Shown here piece by piece: positions 6,389-15,168 of a stretch of DNA of 45,679 bases. The notes under the pieces are model-generated. The model did not search any database, was not told where the DNA came from, and worked only from the letters and a program-made list of their open reading frames with translations. Made by a program: the position numbers and the translations under genes. This stretch comes from an uncultured Oscillospiraceae bacterium (GTDB lineage Bacteria > Bacillota > Clostridia > Oscillospirales > Acutalibacteraceae), in NCBI GenBank assembly GCA_949289045.1, contig CASEMN010000016.1, positions 1 through 45,679 of the forward strand, read 5' to 3'. Position 1 is the stretch's first letter; each line of letters opens with the position of its first letter.

Positions 6389-8170
6389 TTATTTAAGGTT
6401 AGCTTTAAGAGTTTCAAGCTCTGCTTTGAGTGTCTCGGGAAGCTTGTCGCCAAACTTTGAGTAGAACTCTGCAATGCCCTCAGCCTCTTTTGCCCAGAGC
6501 TCCTTATCAACGTCAAGGATGCTCTCGAGAGACTCACGGGAAACCTCACCCTCGAGTCCGTCAATGTTGATGTCCTCTGCCTTGGGAACAAAGCCGATAG
6601 CTGTCTCAACAGCGTCAACTTTGCCGTCGCAGCGGTCAAGAATCCAGTCAAGAACACGAAGGTTGTCGCCGAATCCGGGCCACATGAAGTTGCCTTCGTC
6701 ATCCTTACGGAACCAGTTAACGTTGAAGATCTTGGGAGCCTTATCGGGATCGAGTGTCTTACCGATATCGATCCAGTGCTGCCAGTAATCAGCCATGTTG
6801 TATCCGCAGAAGGGAAGCATAGCCATGGGATCACGACGAACAACACCTACTGCACCTGCAGCTGCTGCTGTTGTCTCAGAAGCCATGATGGAACCGACAA
6901 ATACGCCGTGGTTCCAGTCTCTTGACTGATAAACAAGGGGAGCAAGCTTTGCACGACGTCCGCCGAATACGAATGCTGAAATCGGCACACCGTTAAGGTT
7001 CTCAAACTCGGGGCTGATGCAGGGGCAGTTTACAGCGGGAGCTGTGAAACGGCTGTTGGGATGAGCACCCTTAGCATCGGATGTCTTGCCGTTCCAGGGC
7101 TTGCCTGTCCAGTCCACTGCATTCTCGGGGGGATTCTTGTCAAGGCCTTCCCACCATACTGTATTGTCATCAAGGTTGTGAACAACGTTTGTGAAGATTG
7201 TGCCCTTCTTAGTTGAAGCAAGAGCGTTGGGGTTTGACTTCTCGTTTGTTCCGGGAGCAACGCCGAAGAAGCCGTTTTCAGGGTTGATAGCGTAAAGTCT
7301 GCCGTCAGCACCCTTTCTGATCCAGGAGATATCGTCGCCTACGCACCATACCTTGTAGCCCTTCTCCTTGTAAATCTCTGGGGGAATAAGCATAGCAAGA
7401 TTTGTCTTACCGCAAGCTGAGGGGAATGCTGCGCAGATGTACTTTGTCTCACCGTCGGGCTTCTCAACGCCGAGGATGAGCATATGCTCTGCCATCCAGC
7501 CCTCGTTCTTACCAAGGTAAGAAGCGATTCTGAGTGCAAAGCACTTTTTACCGAGAAGAACGTTTCCGCCGTAACCTGAGTTAACAGAGATGATTGTGTT
7601 ATCCTGGGGGAACTGGCAGATGTATCTCTTCTCTTCATCTATCTGACATTTTGCGTGGAAACCACGAACCCAGTCGTTGCTGTCACCGAGAACATCGAGA
7701 ACAGCCTTGCCGACTCTTGTCATGATAGCCATGTTGAGTACAACATATATAGAGTCTGTCAGCTCAACGCCGATCTTTGCAAGAGGTGAGCCGACAGGAC
7801 CCATTGAATAGGGGATTACATACATTGTTCTGCCTACATAGCTGTCCTTTGCGATTTCGTCGAGCATCTTGTATGCCTCATCGGGAGCCATCCAGTTATT
7901 TGTGGGGCCGGCCTCCTCCTGTGTGGGAGTGCATATAAGAGTACGGTTCTCAACACGTGCAACGTCGTTAATCGCTGTACGGTGAAGATAACAATCGGGG
8001 AGCTTCTCCTGATTGAGTTTGATAAGCTCGCCTGTTGAACAAGCCTCTGCACGAAGCTGCTCTATCTGCTCTTTGGAACCGTCGATCCAAACAACCTTTT
8101 CGGGCTTTACGAGAGCTTTTCTGTCTTCAATCCAGCTGAGGATGCTGGGATTTGTTGTAAGATTAGCCAT
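6389..8170 (-). CDS. pckG: Phosphoenolpyruvate carboxykinase (GTP)
   Basis: This enzyme interconverts oxaloacetate + GTP and phosphoenolpyruvate + GDP + CO2. In anaerobes it may also run in the carboxylating direction, feeding succinate formation. The 593-residue length is typical for the GTP-dependent family. The kinase-1a P-loop is FPSACGKTNLAM near residue 275, the kinase-2 motif is VGDDISW, and the metal/substrate-binding segments SGYGGNVLLGKKCFALRIAS and GWMAEHMLILG are present. The ATG at 8170 lies 10 bases after AAGGGG; a GTG two codons upstream is too close to the Shine-Dalgarno sequence. It is a single-gene transcription unit with its own promoter and terminator, as expected for a carbon-controlled enzyme. 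Confidence 0.97.
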   Translation of the reverse strand: MANLTTNPSILSWIEDRKALVKPEKVVWIDGSKEQIEQLRAEACSTGELIKLNQEKLPDCYLHRTAINDVARVENRTLICTPTQEEAGPTNNWMAPDEAYKMLDEIAKDSYVGRTMYVIPYSMGPVGSPLAKIGVELTDSIYVVLNMAIMTRVGKAVLDVLGDSNDWVRGFHAKCQIDEEKRYICQFPQDNTIISVNSGYGGNVLLGKKCFALRIASYLGKNEGWMAEHMLILGVEKPDGETKYICAAFPSACGKTNLAMLIPPEIYKEKGYKVWCVGDDISWIRKGADGRLYAINPENGFFGVAPGTNEKSNPNALASTKKGTIFTNVVHNLDDNTVWWEGLDKNPPENAVDWTGKPWNGKTSDAKGAHPNSRFTAPAVNCPCISPEFENLNGVPISAFVFGGRRAKLAPLVYQSRDWNHGVFVGSIMASETTAAAAGAVGVVRRDPMAMLPFCGYNMADYWQHWIDIGKTLDPDKAPKIFNVNWFRKDDEGNFMWPGFGDNLRVLDWILDRCDGKVDAVETAIGFVPKAEDINIDGLEGEVSRESLESILDVDKELWAKEAEGIAEFYSKFGDKLPETLKAELETLKANLK

Positions 8171-8244
8171 AACCACTAATCCCCTTTCTTAAAAATCTAT
8201 CTGACGTTTAAAAGAGCTTTGCTCAATTTAACGCATTTGTTGTT

Positions 8245-8273
8245 ATTATACCCTTATATGGTAAAACAATCAA
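8245..8273 (-). promoter_or_regulatory. Promoter for pckG
   Basis: -35 TTGATT (8268-8273), 17-base spacer, consensus -10 TATAAT (8245-8250) on the minus strand. A further TTGACA at 8294-8299 has no matching -10. Confidence 0.75.
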
Positions 8274-8347
8274 TTGCCAAAATGTTAATTCTTTGTCAAA
8301 ATTTTTGCATTATTCGTTCAAAATGAATAAATAGGAAGAAAAACTTG

Positions 8348-8372
8348 CAAAAAATCACTGTTTTTCAGCGAT
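8348..8372 (-). terminator. Terminator after tsaD
   Basis: Arms 8366-8372 and 8354-8360 (ATCGCTG / CAGTGAT, one G-U pair) with an A5 loop are followed on the minus strand by TTTTTT. The hairpin overlaps the tsaD stop codon. Confidence 0.7.
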
Positions 8373-9381
8373 TAAGGGTGTCAATTGCCATTGTCGCGAA
8401 AGCATTGAGATTCAAATCCGCAATATTGCCGCTTTTGAATTCATAGTATCCCTGGGATCCTATCATTGCCGCATTGTCTCCGCAGTATTTTTTATCGGGC
8501 AAAAACAGCTCGATATTACGTTCTTTGCAGGCTTTCTCCATTTTTTCACGGAGCATGGAGTTTGCGCTAACCCCTCCTGCAAGAGCTATCTTTTTATAAC
8601 CATATTCTTCGGCGGCTTTCATTGTGTGGTCACAGAGAAGTCCTGTAACGGCATTCATAAAGGATGCGCCGATATTTTTAACATCGGGTTTCTCACCTTT
8701 CTGCTTCATGTTGTGTAGCAGATTTATAACTGAGGTTTTAAGTCCCGAAAAGCTGAAATCATAGACACTGCCGTCAACTTTTGGCTGCGGGAAACGATAG
8801 GCGTTTACGTCGCCACCCTGACAGAGCTTATCGAGATTGAGTCCACCCGGATAGGGAATGCCCATTGATCTTGCAGCTTTATCGAGAGTTTCTCCGGCTG
8901 CATCGTCACGGGTTTTGCCTATTACGGAAAACTCAGTATAATCCCTCACTTCCACAATGTGGCTATGGCCGCCTGATACCACAAGGGAAAGAAATGGAGG
9001 CTCAAGTTCCGGGAAAGTGAGATAGTTTGAAGCGATATGTCCCCTTAAATGGTGTACAGGTACAAGGGGAATACCGGAAGAAACCGAAAGTCCTTTTGCA
9101 AAATTAACGCCTACAAGAAGAGCTCCGATAAGCCCCGGCGCATATGTAACGGCTATGGCGTCAATATCCGAAAGAGTAGATTCTGCATCGCTGAGAGCTT
9201 TTGAAACCACTCCGGAAATTGCCTCGGTATGACGTCTTGAAGCTATTTCCGGCACAACGCCGCCATATATTTTATGCTCCTCAACCTGAGAAGCAACTAC
9301 ATTTGAAAGAACCTTTCTGCCATCCTCCACAACAGCAGCTGCTGTTTCGTCGCAGGAGCTTTCAATAGCAAGTATTTTCAT
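8365..9381 (-). CDS. tsaD: tRNA N6-adenosine threonylcarbamoyltransferase
   Basis: TsaD transfers the threonylcarbamoyl group from TC-AMP to adenosine 37 of ANN-reading tRNAs, making t6A; it works with TsaB and TsaE. The 338-residue product has the ASKHA/Kae1 N-terminus MKILAIESSCDETAAAVV, the metal-binding HHLRGHIASN near residue 110, and the nucleotide-binding SGGHSHIV and LAGGVSANSMLR segments. Length is standard. It is last in the polA operon and overlaps rimI by 4 bases (ATGA), so the two are translationally coupled. AGGTGA precedes the ATG. No tsaB or tsaE is in the window. Confidence 0.97.
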   Translation of the reverse strand: MKILAIESSCDETAAAVVEDGRKVLSNVVASQVEEHKIYGGVVPEIASRRHTEAISGVVSKALSDAESTLSDIDAIAVTYAPGLIGALLVGVNFAKGLSVSSGIPLVPVHHLRGHIASNYLTFPELEPPFLSLVVSGGHSHIVEVRDYTEFSVIGKTRDDAAGETLDKAARSMGIPYPGGLNLDKLCQGGDVNAYRFPQPKVDGSVYDFSFSGLKTSVINLLHNMKQKGEKPDVKNIGASFMNAVTGLLCDHTMKAAEEYGYKKIALAGGVSANSMLREKMEKACKERNIELFLPDKKYCGDNAAMIGSQGYYEFKSGNIADLNLNAFATMAIDTLNR

Positions 9382-9833
9382 ATATTATCACCTGTTTTAA
9401 AATTTCTCGTCATTATAATAGCGTCCTCCTGTGGATTTGTATAGAAGTTTTTCCGCTCCCCCACAGGGACAAACAAAAATTTCTCGTAAAGAGAAATAGC
9501 AGCCATATTGGATTTTCGCACTTCAAGAGAGATAAATTCCCATCCGTTTTCTTCACACAGAGAGATAAGCTTTTTTAAAAGCATGGATGCAGCGCCCATT
9601 CTCCTAAACTTCGGCATTACGGCAATATTGGCAATATAACATTCGCCGCACACCTCATGCATACCGCAGTATCCTGCAAACTCTCCGTCAAAACTCAGTG
9701 TGAAAAAATGAGCTGTGGGATTACTGAGCTCTGCTCTTATTCCATCTTCGCTCCAAGGTGAGGAAAAGCATGTCCTTTCACAAAGAGCTATATCCTTTAC
9801 GCTTTTTTCAGTCATCGACAAAATTTCAGTCAT
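9378..9833 (-). CDS. rimI: Ribosomal protein alanine N-acetyltransferase family
   Basis: A 151-residue GNAT acetyltransferase. The acetyl-CoA binding motif A is visible as IAVMPKFRRMGAASMLLKKL (around residues 70-90), with the conserved C-terminal NMAAISLYEKFLF and YY/NF-type ending. RimI acetylates the N-terminal alanine of ribosomal protein S18 in Escherichia coli; in Firmicutes the homologue is regularly encoded between tsaB/tsaD genes, as here. It overlaps tsaD by 4 bases and the upstream phosphatase gene by 8. The target in this organism is inferred from family and neighbourhood. Confidence 0.85.
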   Translation of the reverse strand: MTEILSMTEKSVKDIALCERTCFSSPWSEDGIRAELSNPTAHFFTLSFDGEFAGYCGMHEVCGECYIANIAVMPKFRRMGAASMLLKKLISLCEENGWEFISLEVRKSNMAAISLYEKFLFVPVGERKNFYTNPQEDAIIMTRNFKTGDNI

Positions 9834-10269
9834 TTTCTTTCTCCATGGCTCTTATTTCATTTACAAGATCCTGAAATCCGTCGGTGATTTTATCGACGCA
9901 TTTTCTATAAGTCCATATGTCTCCGCAGTATGGATCGCTTACTCCCCCGCTGAGCACTGTGGTCTTAGCATCGGGAATGACTCTTTTTATTGCCTCTTCA
10001 TGTTCCGGAGTCATGCATACAAACAAATCTGTAAGCTCTGCAAGAGGAATACTAAGCTGTCTTGAACGGTGTGAAGAAATATCAGTACCCATTTCCTTCG
10101 CAGCTTTTACTGCGTTTTCACTGGGAGCATCTCCCGGAAAAGCGGCAAGGCCTGCGCTTTCACATCTTATGCCCTCAATTTTCCATTTTCTTATTAAGTC
10201 AGCAAACAGCCCCTCAGCCATTGGACTGCGGCATGTATTGCCAGTACAGACAAAAAGTACATTTATCAT
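9826..10269 (-). CDS. Low-molecular-weight phosphatase, arginine-phosphatase-like
   Basis: A 147-residue protein of the LMW phosphatase fold. The catalytic P-loop CTGNTCRS (nucleophile C8, R14) is at the very N-terminus and the general-acid loop VSDPYCGD near residue 110. The P-loop carries threonine (T12) where classical tyrosine phosphatases have isoleucine; in Bacillus YwlE that threonine gives specificity for phosphoarginine. It may therefore reverse McsB-type arginine phosphorylation. No mcsB is in the window. The gene follows polA by 6 bases and overlaps rimI, so it is in the operon polA-phosphatase-rimI-tsaD. A tyrosine phosphatase role remains possible. Confidence 0.88.
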   Translation of the reverse strand: MINVLFVCTGNTCRSPMAEGLFADLIRKWKIEGIRCESAGLAAFPGDAPSENAVKAAKEMGTDISSHRSRQLSIPLAELTDLFVCMTPEHEEAIKRVIPDAKTTVLSGGVSDPYCGDIWTYRKCVDKITDGFQDLVNEIRAMEKEND

Positions 10270-10275
10270 AATCCA

Positions 10276-12870
10276 TCACCCTTTTGCATCATACCATGTT
10301 TTACCTATATTTACATCTGCTAAAAGCTTCACTTTCATTTTGCAGGCGTTTTCCATTTCCTCTTTAAGAATCTTTGCCGCCTTCTCAGCTTCATTTTCGG
10401 GAGCTTCGACAATAAGTTCGTCGTGTACCTGCATTATAAGCTTGGATTCCATATTCTCAGCCTTTAATCGCTGACTTACTTTAATCATAGCTATTTTGAT
10501 TATATCGGCGGCAGTTCCCTGAATGGGCATATTTCTCGCAACTCTTTCGCCGAAGGCACGAAGCATTCCGTTTGAAGCGGTAATTTCAGGCAGATAACGT
10601 CTTCTTCCGAAAAGTGTCTGGGAATATCCAAGCTCCTTGGCGGTTTTTATTACGTCATCCATATACTTTGCAACGCCTGAATAGTGATTGAGATATCCCT
10701 TTATATATCTGTCTGCTTCGGCTCTCGAAACTCCGATGTCCTTACCGAGAGAGAAAGCTCCTATTCCGTAAACAATTCCGAAATTAACAGCTTTTGCCCT
10801 GCTTCGCATTAAAGGGGTTACCATGTTAAGGGGCATATTGAAAACCTGAGAAGCCGTAATGGCGTGGATGTCGTCACCGTTATTGAAAGCCTCTATCATG
10901 TTTTTGTCATCCGCCATATGGGCAAGGACACGCAGCTCAATCTGTGAATAGTCGGCATCCACAAGGACACAGCTGTCCTTTGCACGGAAAAACTTTCTCA
11001 GCTCTCTGCCAAGCTCCTGACGGACGGGAATATTCTGAAGATTCGGCTCCGTGGATGAAATTCGTCCCGTTCTCGTTTCGGTCTGATTGAGGGTAGAATG
11101 TATTCTGCCGTCATCTCCAATTGCCTTTGCAAGTCCGTCACAATAGGTGGATTTAAGCTTTGCAAGAGTTCTGTATTCCAAAACGTCGGAAACTATCGGA
11201 TAGTCTGCTGCAAGTCCCTCAAGTACATCGGCGCTGGTCGAATACCCGCTCTTTGTCTTTTTCTTTGCTGGGATTCCCATTTTCTCAAAAAGAGCTTCTC
11301 CCAATTGCTTCGGGGAATTTATATTAAATTCAAATCCTGCCTGAGAATAGATTCTCGCCACAATATCCCCTATTCTTCCCTCAAGGGAAACTCCGAATTT
11401 TTTGAGCCCATCGCCGTCAACCATGAAGCCTGTCCGCTCCATATCCGAAAGCACCAGTGCAAGGGGCAGCTCGATTTTCTCCATAAGTTCTTCCTGACAG
11501 TTTTCGGAAAGCTTGCTTTTAAGAACCAGACAAAGCGGCTTTAAATAAAGTATATTCTTTACGCTGTCCGGTACATCCTCTTCCCCTGAAATCTCACAGG
11601 GAGAAACTGTATACTCTCCTGCCAGACGGACTATATCGTAATCGGAAGCCGAGGGATTGAGAAGATATCCCGCAAGGCTTGTATCGAAAAATTCACCGTT
11701 AAGTTCTCCGCCGAGATCTGAACAGAGAGAGGCAAAATTCTTAATGTCACAGGTATATTTTCTGATTTTTTCGCTCTGTGAAATTCCCAGTATAAAGGGA
11801 TTAAAGCTTAAATCGAGAGGAGAAATTTTATAAACTTTTTCTCCGATTATAAAAGTGAAATCTTTAAAGCCGCTTTCGTCAAAACCAAAGGTGAAATATA
11901 TCTCTCCTGTTTTTTCTGCTTCTTTAAAGGCTTCATCGGCTGAAAAACTCTTTTCATATTTTAAAGATTCCTGCTTTATCTCCTCTGCCGCTTCTTCCTG
12001 TACATTTACCTCTAAGCCGATTTTTTTGATAATGGAGAAAAGCTCGAGGGATGCGAGCATTGCTCCCGCTTTTGCCGTAGGCTCTTCTATAATATATTTA
12101 CTCCAGTTTTTCTCCACAGGTGCTTCAAGATTTATAGTTCCTAAAGTTCGGCTCATGTAAGCTGAATCTTTACCCAAACTGAGCTTTTCACGGACACCTT
12201 TTTTAATATCAATTTCATCAAGGTGCTCATAGATATAGTCGATATTCCCGAACCGCTGAACAAGATCCTCAGCGGTTTTCTTACCTATTCCCGCAACACC
12301 GGGAATATTGTCGGAACTGTCGCCCATAAGAGCTTTTATTTCGATCATACCCTCAGGCTCAACGCCGTATTCCTCTTTAAGCTTTGCTTTATCATAAAGA
12401 TTTGTTTCGGCTCTGCCCATTTTTGTTGACGCAAGAAGCACATTTACGTTATCACTGACAAGCTGCAAGCTGTCCCTGTCACCTGTTGCAATATAGCAAA
12501 AATCACCCTCACTGCCGCTGCGTGAAAGAGTGCCCAGTATATCGTCCGCCTCATAGCCTGCACATTCAACGGTTTTATATCCAAGCTCTTTTAAAAGCTC
12601 CTTTAAAACAGGCATCTGTGAAGCAAGCTCCGGAGGCATTCCCTTTCTGCCGGCTTTATATTCTCCGTACATCTTATGGCGGAAAGTAGGTTCTTTAAGG
12701 TCAAAGGCAACTGCAACCGAGTCGGGCTGACACTGTTCCCTGAGCTTTAAAAGTATATTTAAAAATCCGTAAATTCCGTTAGTAAATCTACCGTCCTTTG
12801 TAGTAAGCAGCTTTATGCCATAAAAGGCTCTGTTTACTATACTGTTTCCGTCTATTACAAGCAGTTTCAT
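10276..12870 (-). CDS. polA: DNA polymerase I
   Basis: The 864-residue enzyme fills gaps and removes RNA primers. The N-terminal 5'-3' exonuclease (about residues 1-290) shows VIDGNSIVNRAFYG, AGYEADDILGTL and GIGKKTAEDL. The polymerase domain has motif A DYSQIELRVLAHM, motif B RAKAVNFGIVYGI and motif C MQVHDELIVEAP. The central 3'-5' exonuclease domain (about 300-460) lacks the DxE of motif I (GFDESGF instead), so proofreading is probably absent, as in Bacillus and Thermus homologues. AAGGAG lies 8 bases before the ATG. It is the first gene of its operon, and its promoter is at 12950-12978. Confidence 0.97.
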   Translation of the reverse strand: MKLLVIDGNSIVNRAFYGIKLLTTKDGRFTNGIYGFLNILLKLREQCQPDSVAVAFDLKEPTFRHKMYGEYKAGRKGMPPELASQMPVLKELLKELGYKTVECAGYEADDILGTLSRSGSEGDFCYIATGDRDSLQLVSDNVNVLLASTKMGRAETNLYDKAKLKEEYGVEPEGMIEIKALMGDSSDNIPGVAGIGKKTAEDLVQRFGNIDYIYEHLDEIDIKKGVREKLSLGKDSAYMSRTLGTINLEAPVEKNWSKYIIEEPTAKAGAMLASLELFSIIKKIGLEVNVQEEAAEEIKQESLKYEKSFSADEAFKEAEKTGEIYFTFGFDESGFKDFTFIIGEKVYKISPLDLSFNPFILGISQSEKIRKYTCDIKNFASLCSDLGGELNGEFFDTSLAGYLLNPSASDYDIVRLAGEYTVSPCEISGEEDVPDSVKNILYLKPLCLVLKSKLSENCQEELMEKIELPLALVLSDMERTGFMVDGDGLKKFGVSLEGRIGDIVARIYSQAGFEFNINSPKQLGEALFEKMGIPAKKKTKSGYSTSADVLEGLAADYPIVSDVLEYRTLAKLKSTYCDGLAKAIGDDGRIHSTLNQTETRTGRISSTEPNLQNIPVRQELGRELRKFFRAKDSCVLVDADYSQIELRVLAHMADDKNMIEAFNNGDDIHAITASQVFNMPLNMVTPLMRSRAKAVNFGIVYGIGAFSLGKDIGVSRAEADRYIKGYLNHYSGVAKYMDDVIKTAKELGYSQTLFGRRRYLPEITASNGMLRAFGERVARNMPIQGTAADIIKIAMIKVSQRLKAENMESKLIMQVHDELIVEAPENEAEKAAKILKEEMENACKMKVKLLADVNIGKTWYDAKG

Positions 12871-12949
12871 ACGCTTTTCTCCTTTATCTTAAAATGAGGT
12901 CTGAATTTATGTTTATAAGACTTAACATTCATTATTTGCATTTCGTTTT

Positions 12950-12978
12950 ATTGTACCACATTTTTTTCCTCATGTCAG
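12950..12978 (-). promoter_or_regulatory. Promoter for polA operon
   Basis: -35 CTGACA (12973-12978) and -10 TACAAT (12950-12955) on the minus strand, 17 bases apart, giving a leader of about 75 bases before polA. Confidence 0.7.
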
Positions 12979-12986
12979 CCGAAACA

Positions 12987-13003
12987 AAGGTTTATAAAAC
13001 CTT
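12987..13003. promoter_or_regulatory. Perfect 17-base dyad between polA and NUDIX genes
   Basis: AAGGTTT-ATA-AAACCTT is a perfect inverted repeat immediately upstream of the polA -35 box, in the divergent promoter region. It could be an operator acting on polA, on the NUDIX genes, or on both. No regulator is identified. Confidence 0.45.
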
Positions 13004-13048
13004 ACCGCAATAATTTTCCCGATAAATAATGCATTTCTTGCCCCTTTA

Positions 13049-13057
13049 TGCTAAAAT
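13049..13057 (+). promoter_or_regulatory. Extended -10 promoter for NUDIX genes
   Basis: TG-C-TAAAAT forms an extended -10 about 35 bases before the first NUDIX start; no good -35 is seen at the right distance. Confidence 0.45.
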
Positions 13058-13089
13058 ACTGTTGTTTTTTAAAAAAGGAGTGTTAAACC

Positions 13090-13551
13090 ATGGGCAACAC
13101 ATTCAAAGCAGAACTTACCAATATGGTAATGGTTTACGATAAAAATACAAACCGTGCCGTTGTACAGCAGCGGGTAAAATACTGGAAGGGCATAAGCTTC
13201 CCCGGCGGTCATGTTGAAAAGGGAGAAAGCTTTATTGATTCCGCCAAAAGAGAAGTTTTAGAGGAAACAGGACTTAAAGTCGATAATCTAAAACTTTGCG
13301 GCATTATAGACTGGTGCCATAGAAAAAGCGGCGAAAGGTACATGGTTATGCTCTATAAAACCGATACTTACAGCGGTGAGCTTATAGAAGAAACTGAGGA
13401 AGGCAAAGTTTTCTGGGCTGATATAGACGAAATACCTAACATGGAGCTCCCGCCTTATTTTGATGATTACCTTAAAGTATTTCTCAGCGATGACAAGCAG
13501 GAGTTTTTTGCCACGTATGACAAGAAGAATACTGAAACAAAAATACTGTAA
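13090..13551 (+). CDS. NUDIX hydrolase, tandem copy 1
   Basis: A 153-residue NUDIX pyrophosphohydrolase of the MutT/8-oxo-dGTP diphosphatase type. The NUDIX box is intact: G40, then GE at 45-46, REVLEETGL at 54-62, matching GX5EX7REUXEEXGU. Such enzymes cleave nucleoside diphosphates linked to another moiety, for example oxidised dNTPs; the true substrate cannot be told from the sequence. AAAGGAG lies before the ATG. It is followed 68 bases later by a close paralogue, and the polymerase I gene is divergent, which is compatible with nucleotide-pool cleaning but does not prove it. Confidence 0.9.
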   Translation: MGNTFKAELTNMVMVYDKNTNRAVVQQRVKYWKGISFPGGHVEKGESFIDSAKREVLEETGLKVDNLKLCGIIDWCHRKSGERYMVMLYKTDTYSGELIEETEEGKVFWADIDEIPNMELPPYFDDYLKVFLSDDKQEFFATYDKKNTETKIL

Positions 13552-13619
13552 GTAATCCTCACTTTTTAATAAAACACACTACCACATTAATTAAAACATC
13601 TTATTTGAGGTGTGAAAGC

Positions 13620-14090
13620 ATGAGTAATGCATTAAAAGCAGAATTTACCAACATGGTAATGGTTTACGATAAAGACACAAACCGTGCCGTTGTGCAGCAG
13701 AGGACAACATACTGGAAAGGCATAACTTTCCCCGGAGGTCATGTTGAAAAAGGAGAAAGCTTTGTTGATTCCGCAAAGAGAGAAGTTTTAGAAGAAACAG
13801 GACTTAAAATCGATAATCTCAAACTTTGCGGCATTGCCCAGTGGTGTCACAAGAAAAAAGGAAACCGATATATCGTAATGCTCTATAAAACCGATACTTA
13901 CAGCGGTGAGCTTATAGGTGAAACTGAGGAAGGAAAAGTTTTCTGGGCAGATATAGACGAAATACCGAAAATGGAGCTTGCGCCGGATTTCGAGGATTTT
14001 CTTAAAATCTTTCTAAGCGAACTAAGCAAAAAAAATCAGGAATTTTTTGTCACGTATGACAGAAAGAGCAAGGATGCTTCAATTCTTTAA
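13620..14090 (+). CDS. NUDIX hydrolase, tandem copy 2
   Basis: The 156-residue paralogue of the preceding gene is about four-fifths identical, with long identical stretches such as GGHVEKGESF and KTDTYSGELI and an intact NUDIX box (REVLEETGL). It differs mainly at the C-terminus (three extra residues) and in the segment after the box (AQWCHKKKGN versus IDWCHRKSGE), which in this family helps set substrate specificity. GAGGTG precedes the ATG; an upstream in-frame TTG would add five residues but overlaps that site. The upstream regions are not similar, so the duplication is confined to the coding region. Both copies appear functional. Confidence 0.9.
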   Translation: MSNALKAEFTNMVMVYDKDTNRAVVQQRTTYWKGITFPGGHVEKGESFVDSAKREVLEETGLKIDNLKLCGIAQWCHKKKGNRYIVMLYKTDTYSGELIGETEEGKVFWADIDEIPKMELAPDFEDFLKIFLSELSKKNQEFFVTYDRKSKDASIL

Positions 14091-14123
14091 TCAACATAAA
14101 ATCAATTACCGAAAGGCGTTAAA

Positions 14124-15089
14124 ATGAAAATAGGAAATCTTGAAATAACAAAATATGCAGCTCTCGCTCCCATGGCGGGAGTTGCGGACAGAGCTTTCCG
14201 TGAATTGTGTGCTTATTACGGAGCAGCTTTCACAGTCAGCGAAATGGTGAGCTCAAAGGGCATTACAATGGGTGATAAAAAATCGGGAGAACTTATGTTT
14301 CTTTCGGACATTGAGCGTCCCTCAGCTGTACAGCTTTTCGGCTGTGAGCCGGAGACAATGGCAAAAGCAGCAATTGAGGCTCTTAAATACAGTCCTGATT
14401 TTATAGATATAAACATGGGATGCCCTGCACCAAAAGTGGCTTCAACAGGTTCGGGGTCAGCGCTTATGAAAAATCCCCGTCTTGCGGAAGATGTGGTAAG
14501 AGCAGTTGTAAAGGCTGTTGATATACCGGTAACAGTAAAAATACGTGCAGGCTGGGATAAGGAAAACATCAACGCCTGCGAGGTTGCAAAAAGATGCGAA
14601 AACGCCGGGGCTTCCGCTATAACCGTTCACGGCAGAACACGAGAGCAGATGTACTCCCCTCCTGTTGACATTGACATAATAAGGCAGGTAAAGGAAAGCG
14701 TATCGATTCCCGTAATAGGAAACGGCGACATTGAAGACGGATTTTCTGCAGCAAAAATGCTTGAGGAGACCGGCTGCGATATGCTAATGGTCGGCAGAGG
14801 AGCTTTGGGAAGGCCTTGGGTATTTTATCAGATAAACTCATATCTCAAAGACGGAGCAGTGCTCCCGGAGCCTCCTGTTTCAGAAAGAATGAGGGTAATG
14901 CTCAAACACGTTGAAACAATCTGCAAATATAAAGGCGACTATATCGGAATGAGAGAGGCGAGAAAGCATGCCGCATGGTATACAAAGGGACTTAGAGGAG
15001 CGGCACAGAAACGCCGTGAAATCGGTGAGCTTTCATCCATGGAGCAGCTTTATTCCCTTGCCATGGATATAGTCAGGGAAAATTCATGA
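14124..15089 (+). CDS. dusB: tRNA-dihydrouridine synthase
   Basis: This FMN enzyme reduces specific uridines in the tRNA D-loop using NADPH. The 321-residue TIM barrel begins with LAPMAGVADRAFRELC, has catalytic C100 in INMGCPAPKV, and shows the phosphate-binding VIGNGDI and GRGALGRPWVF segments. The C-terminal helical tRNA-binding part (about 240-321) is present. It resembles the DusB subgroup, the usual form in Firmicutes. It lies 33 bases after the second NUDIX gene and may be co-transcribed with it. The Shine-Dalgarno sequence GAAAGGCG is moderate. Confidence 0.95.
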   Translation: MKIGNLEITKYAALAPMAGVADRAFRELCAYYGAAFTVSEMVSSKGITMGDKKSGELMFLSDIERPSAVQLFGCEPETMAKAAIEALKYSPDFIDINMGCPAPKVASTGSGSALMKNPRLAEDVVRAVVKAVDIPVTVKIRAGWDKENINACEVAKRCENAGASAITVHGRTREQMYSPPVDIDIIRQVKESVSIPVIGNGDIEDGFSAAKMLEETGCDMLMVGRGALGRPWVFYQINSYLKDGAVLPEPPVSERMRVMLKHVETICKYKGDYIGMREARKHAAWYTKGLRGAAQKRREIGELSSMEQLYSLAMDIVRENS

Positions 15090-15168
15090 GTAATTCCGCT
15101 ATCTAAAAATTCTCTATAAAATGTGAATATAGAAAATATCAATACATTACAAGTCGGAGAGAATATCT

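Noticed and set aside
9917..10474. 185-codon plus-strand open frame opposite the phosphatase and polA end
   Set aside because: It crosses two confirmed minus-strand genes and has a composition expected of an antisense frame.
10276..12870. Proofreading DNA polymerase I
   Set aside because: The central exonuclease domain lacks the DxE motif I; only 5'-3' exonuclease and polymerase activity are supported.
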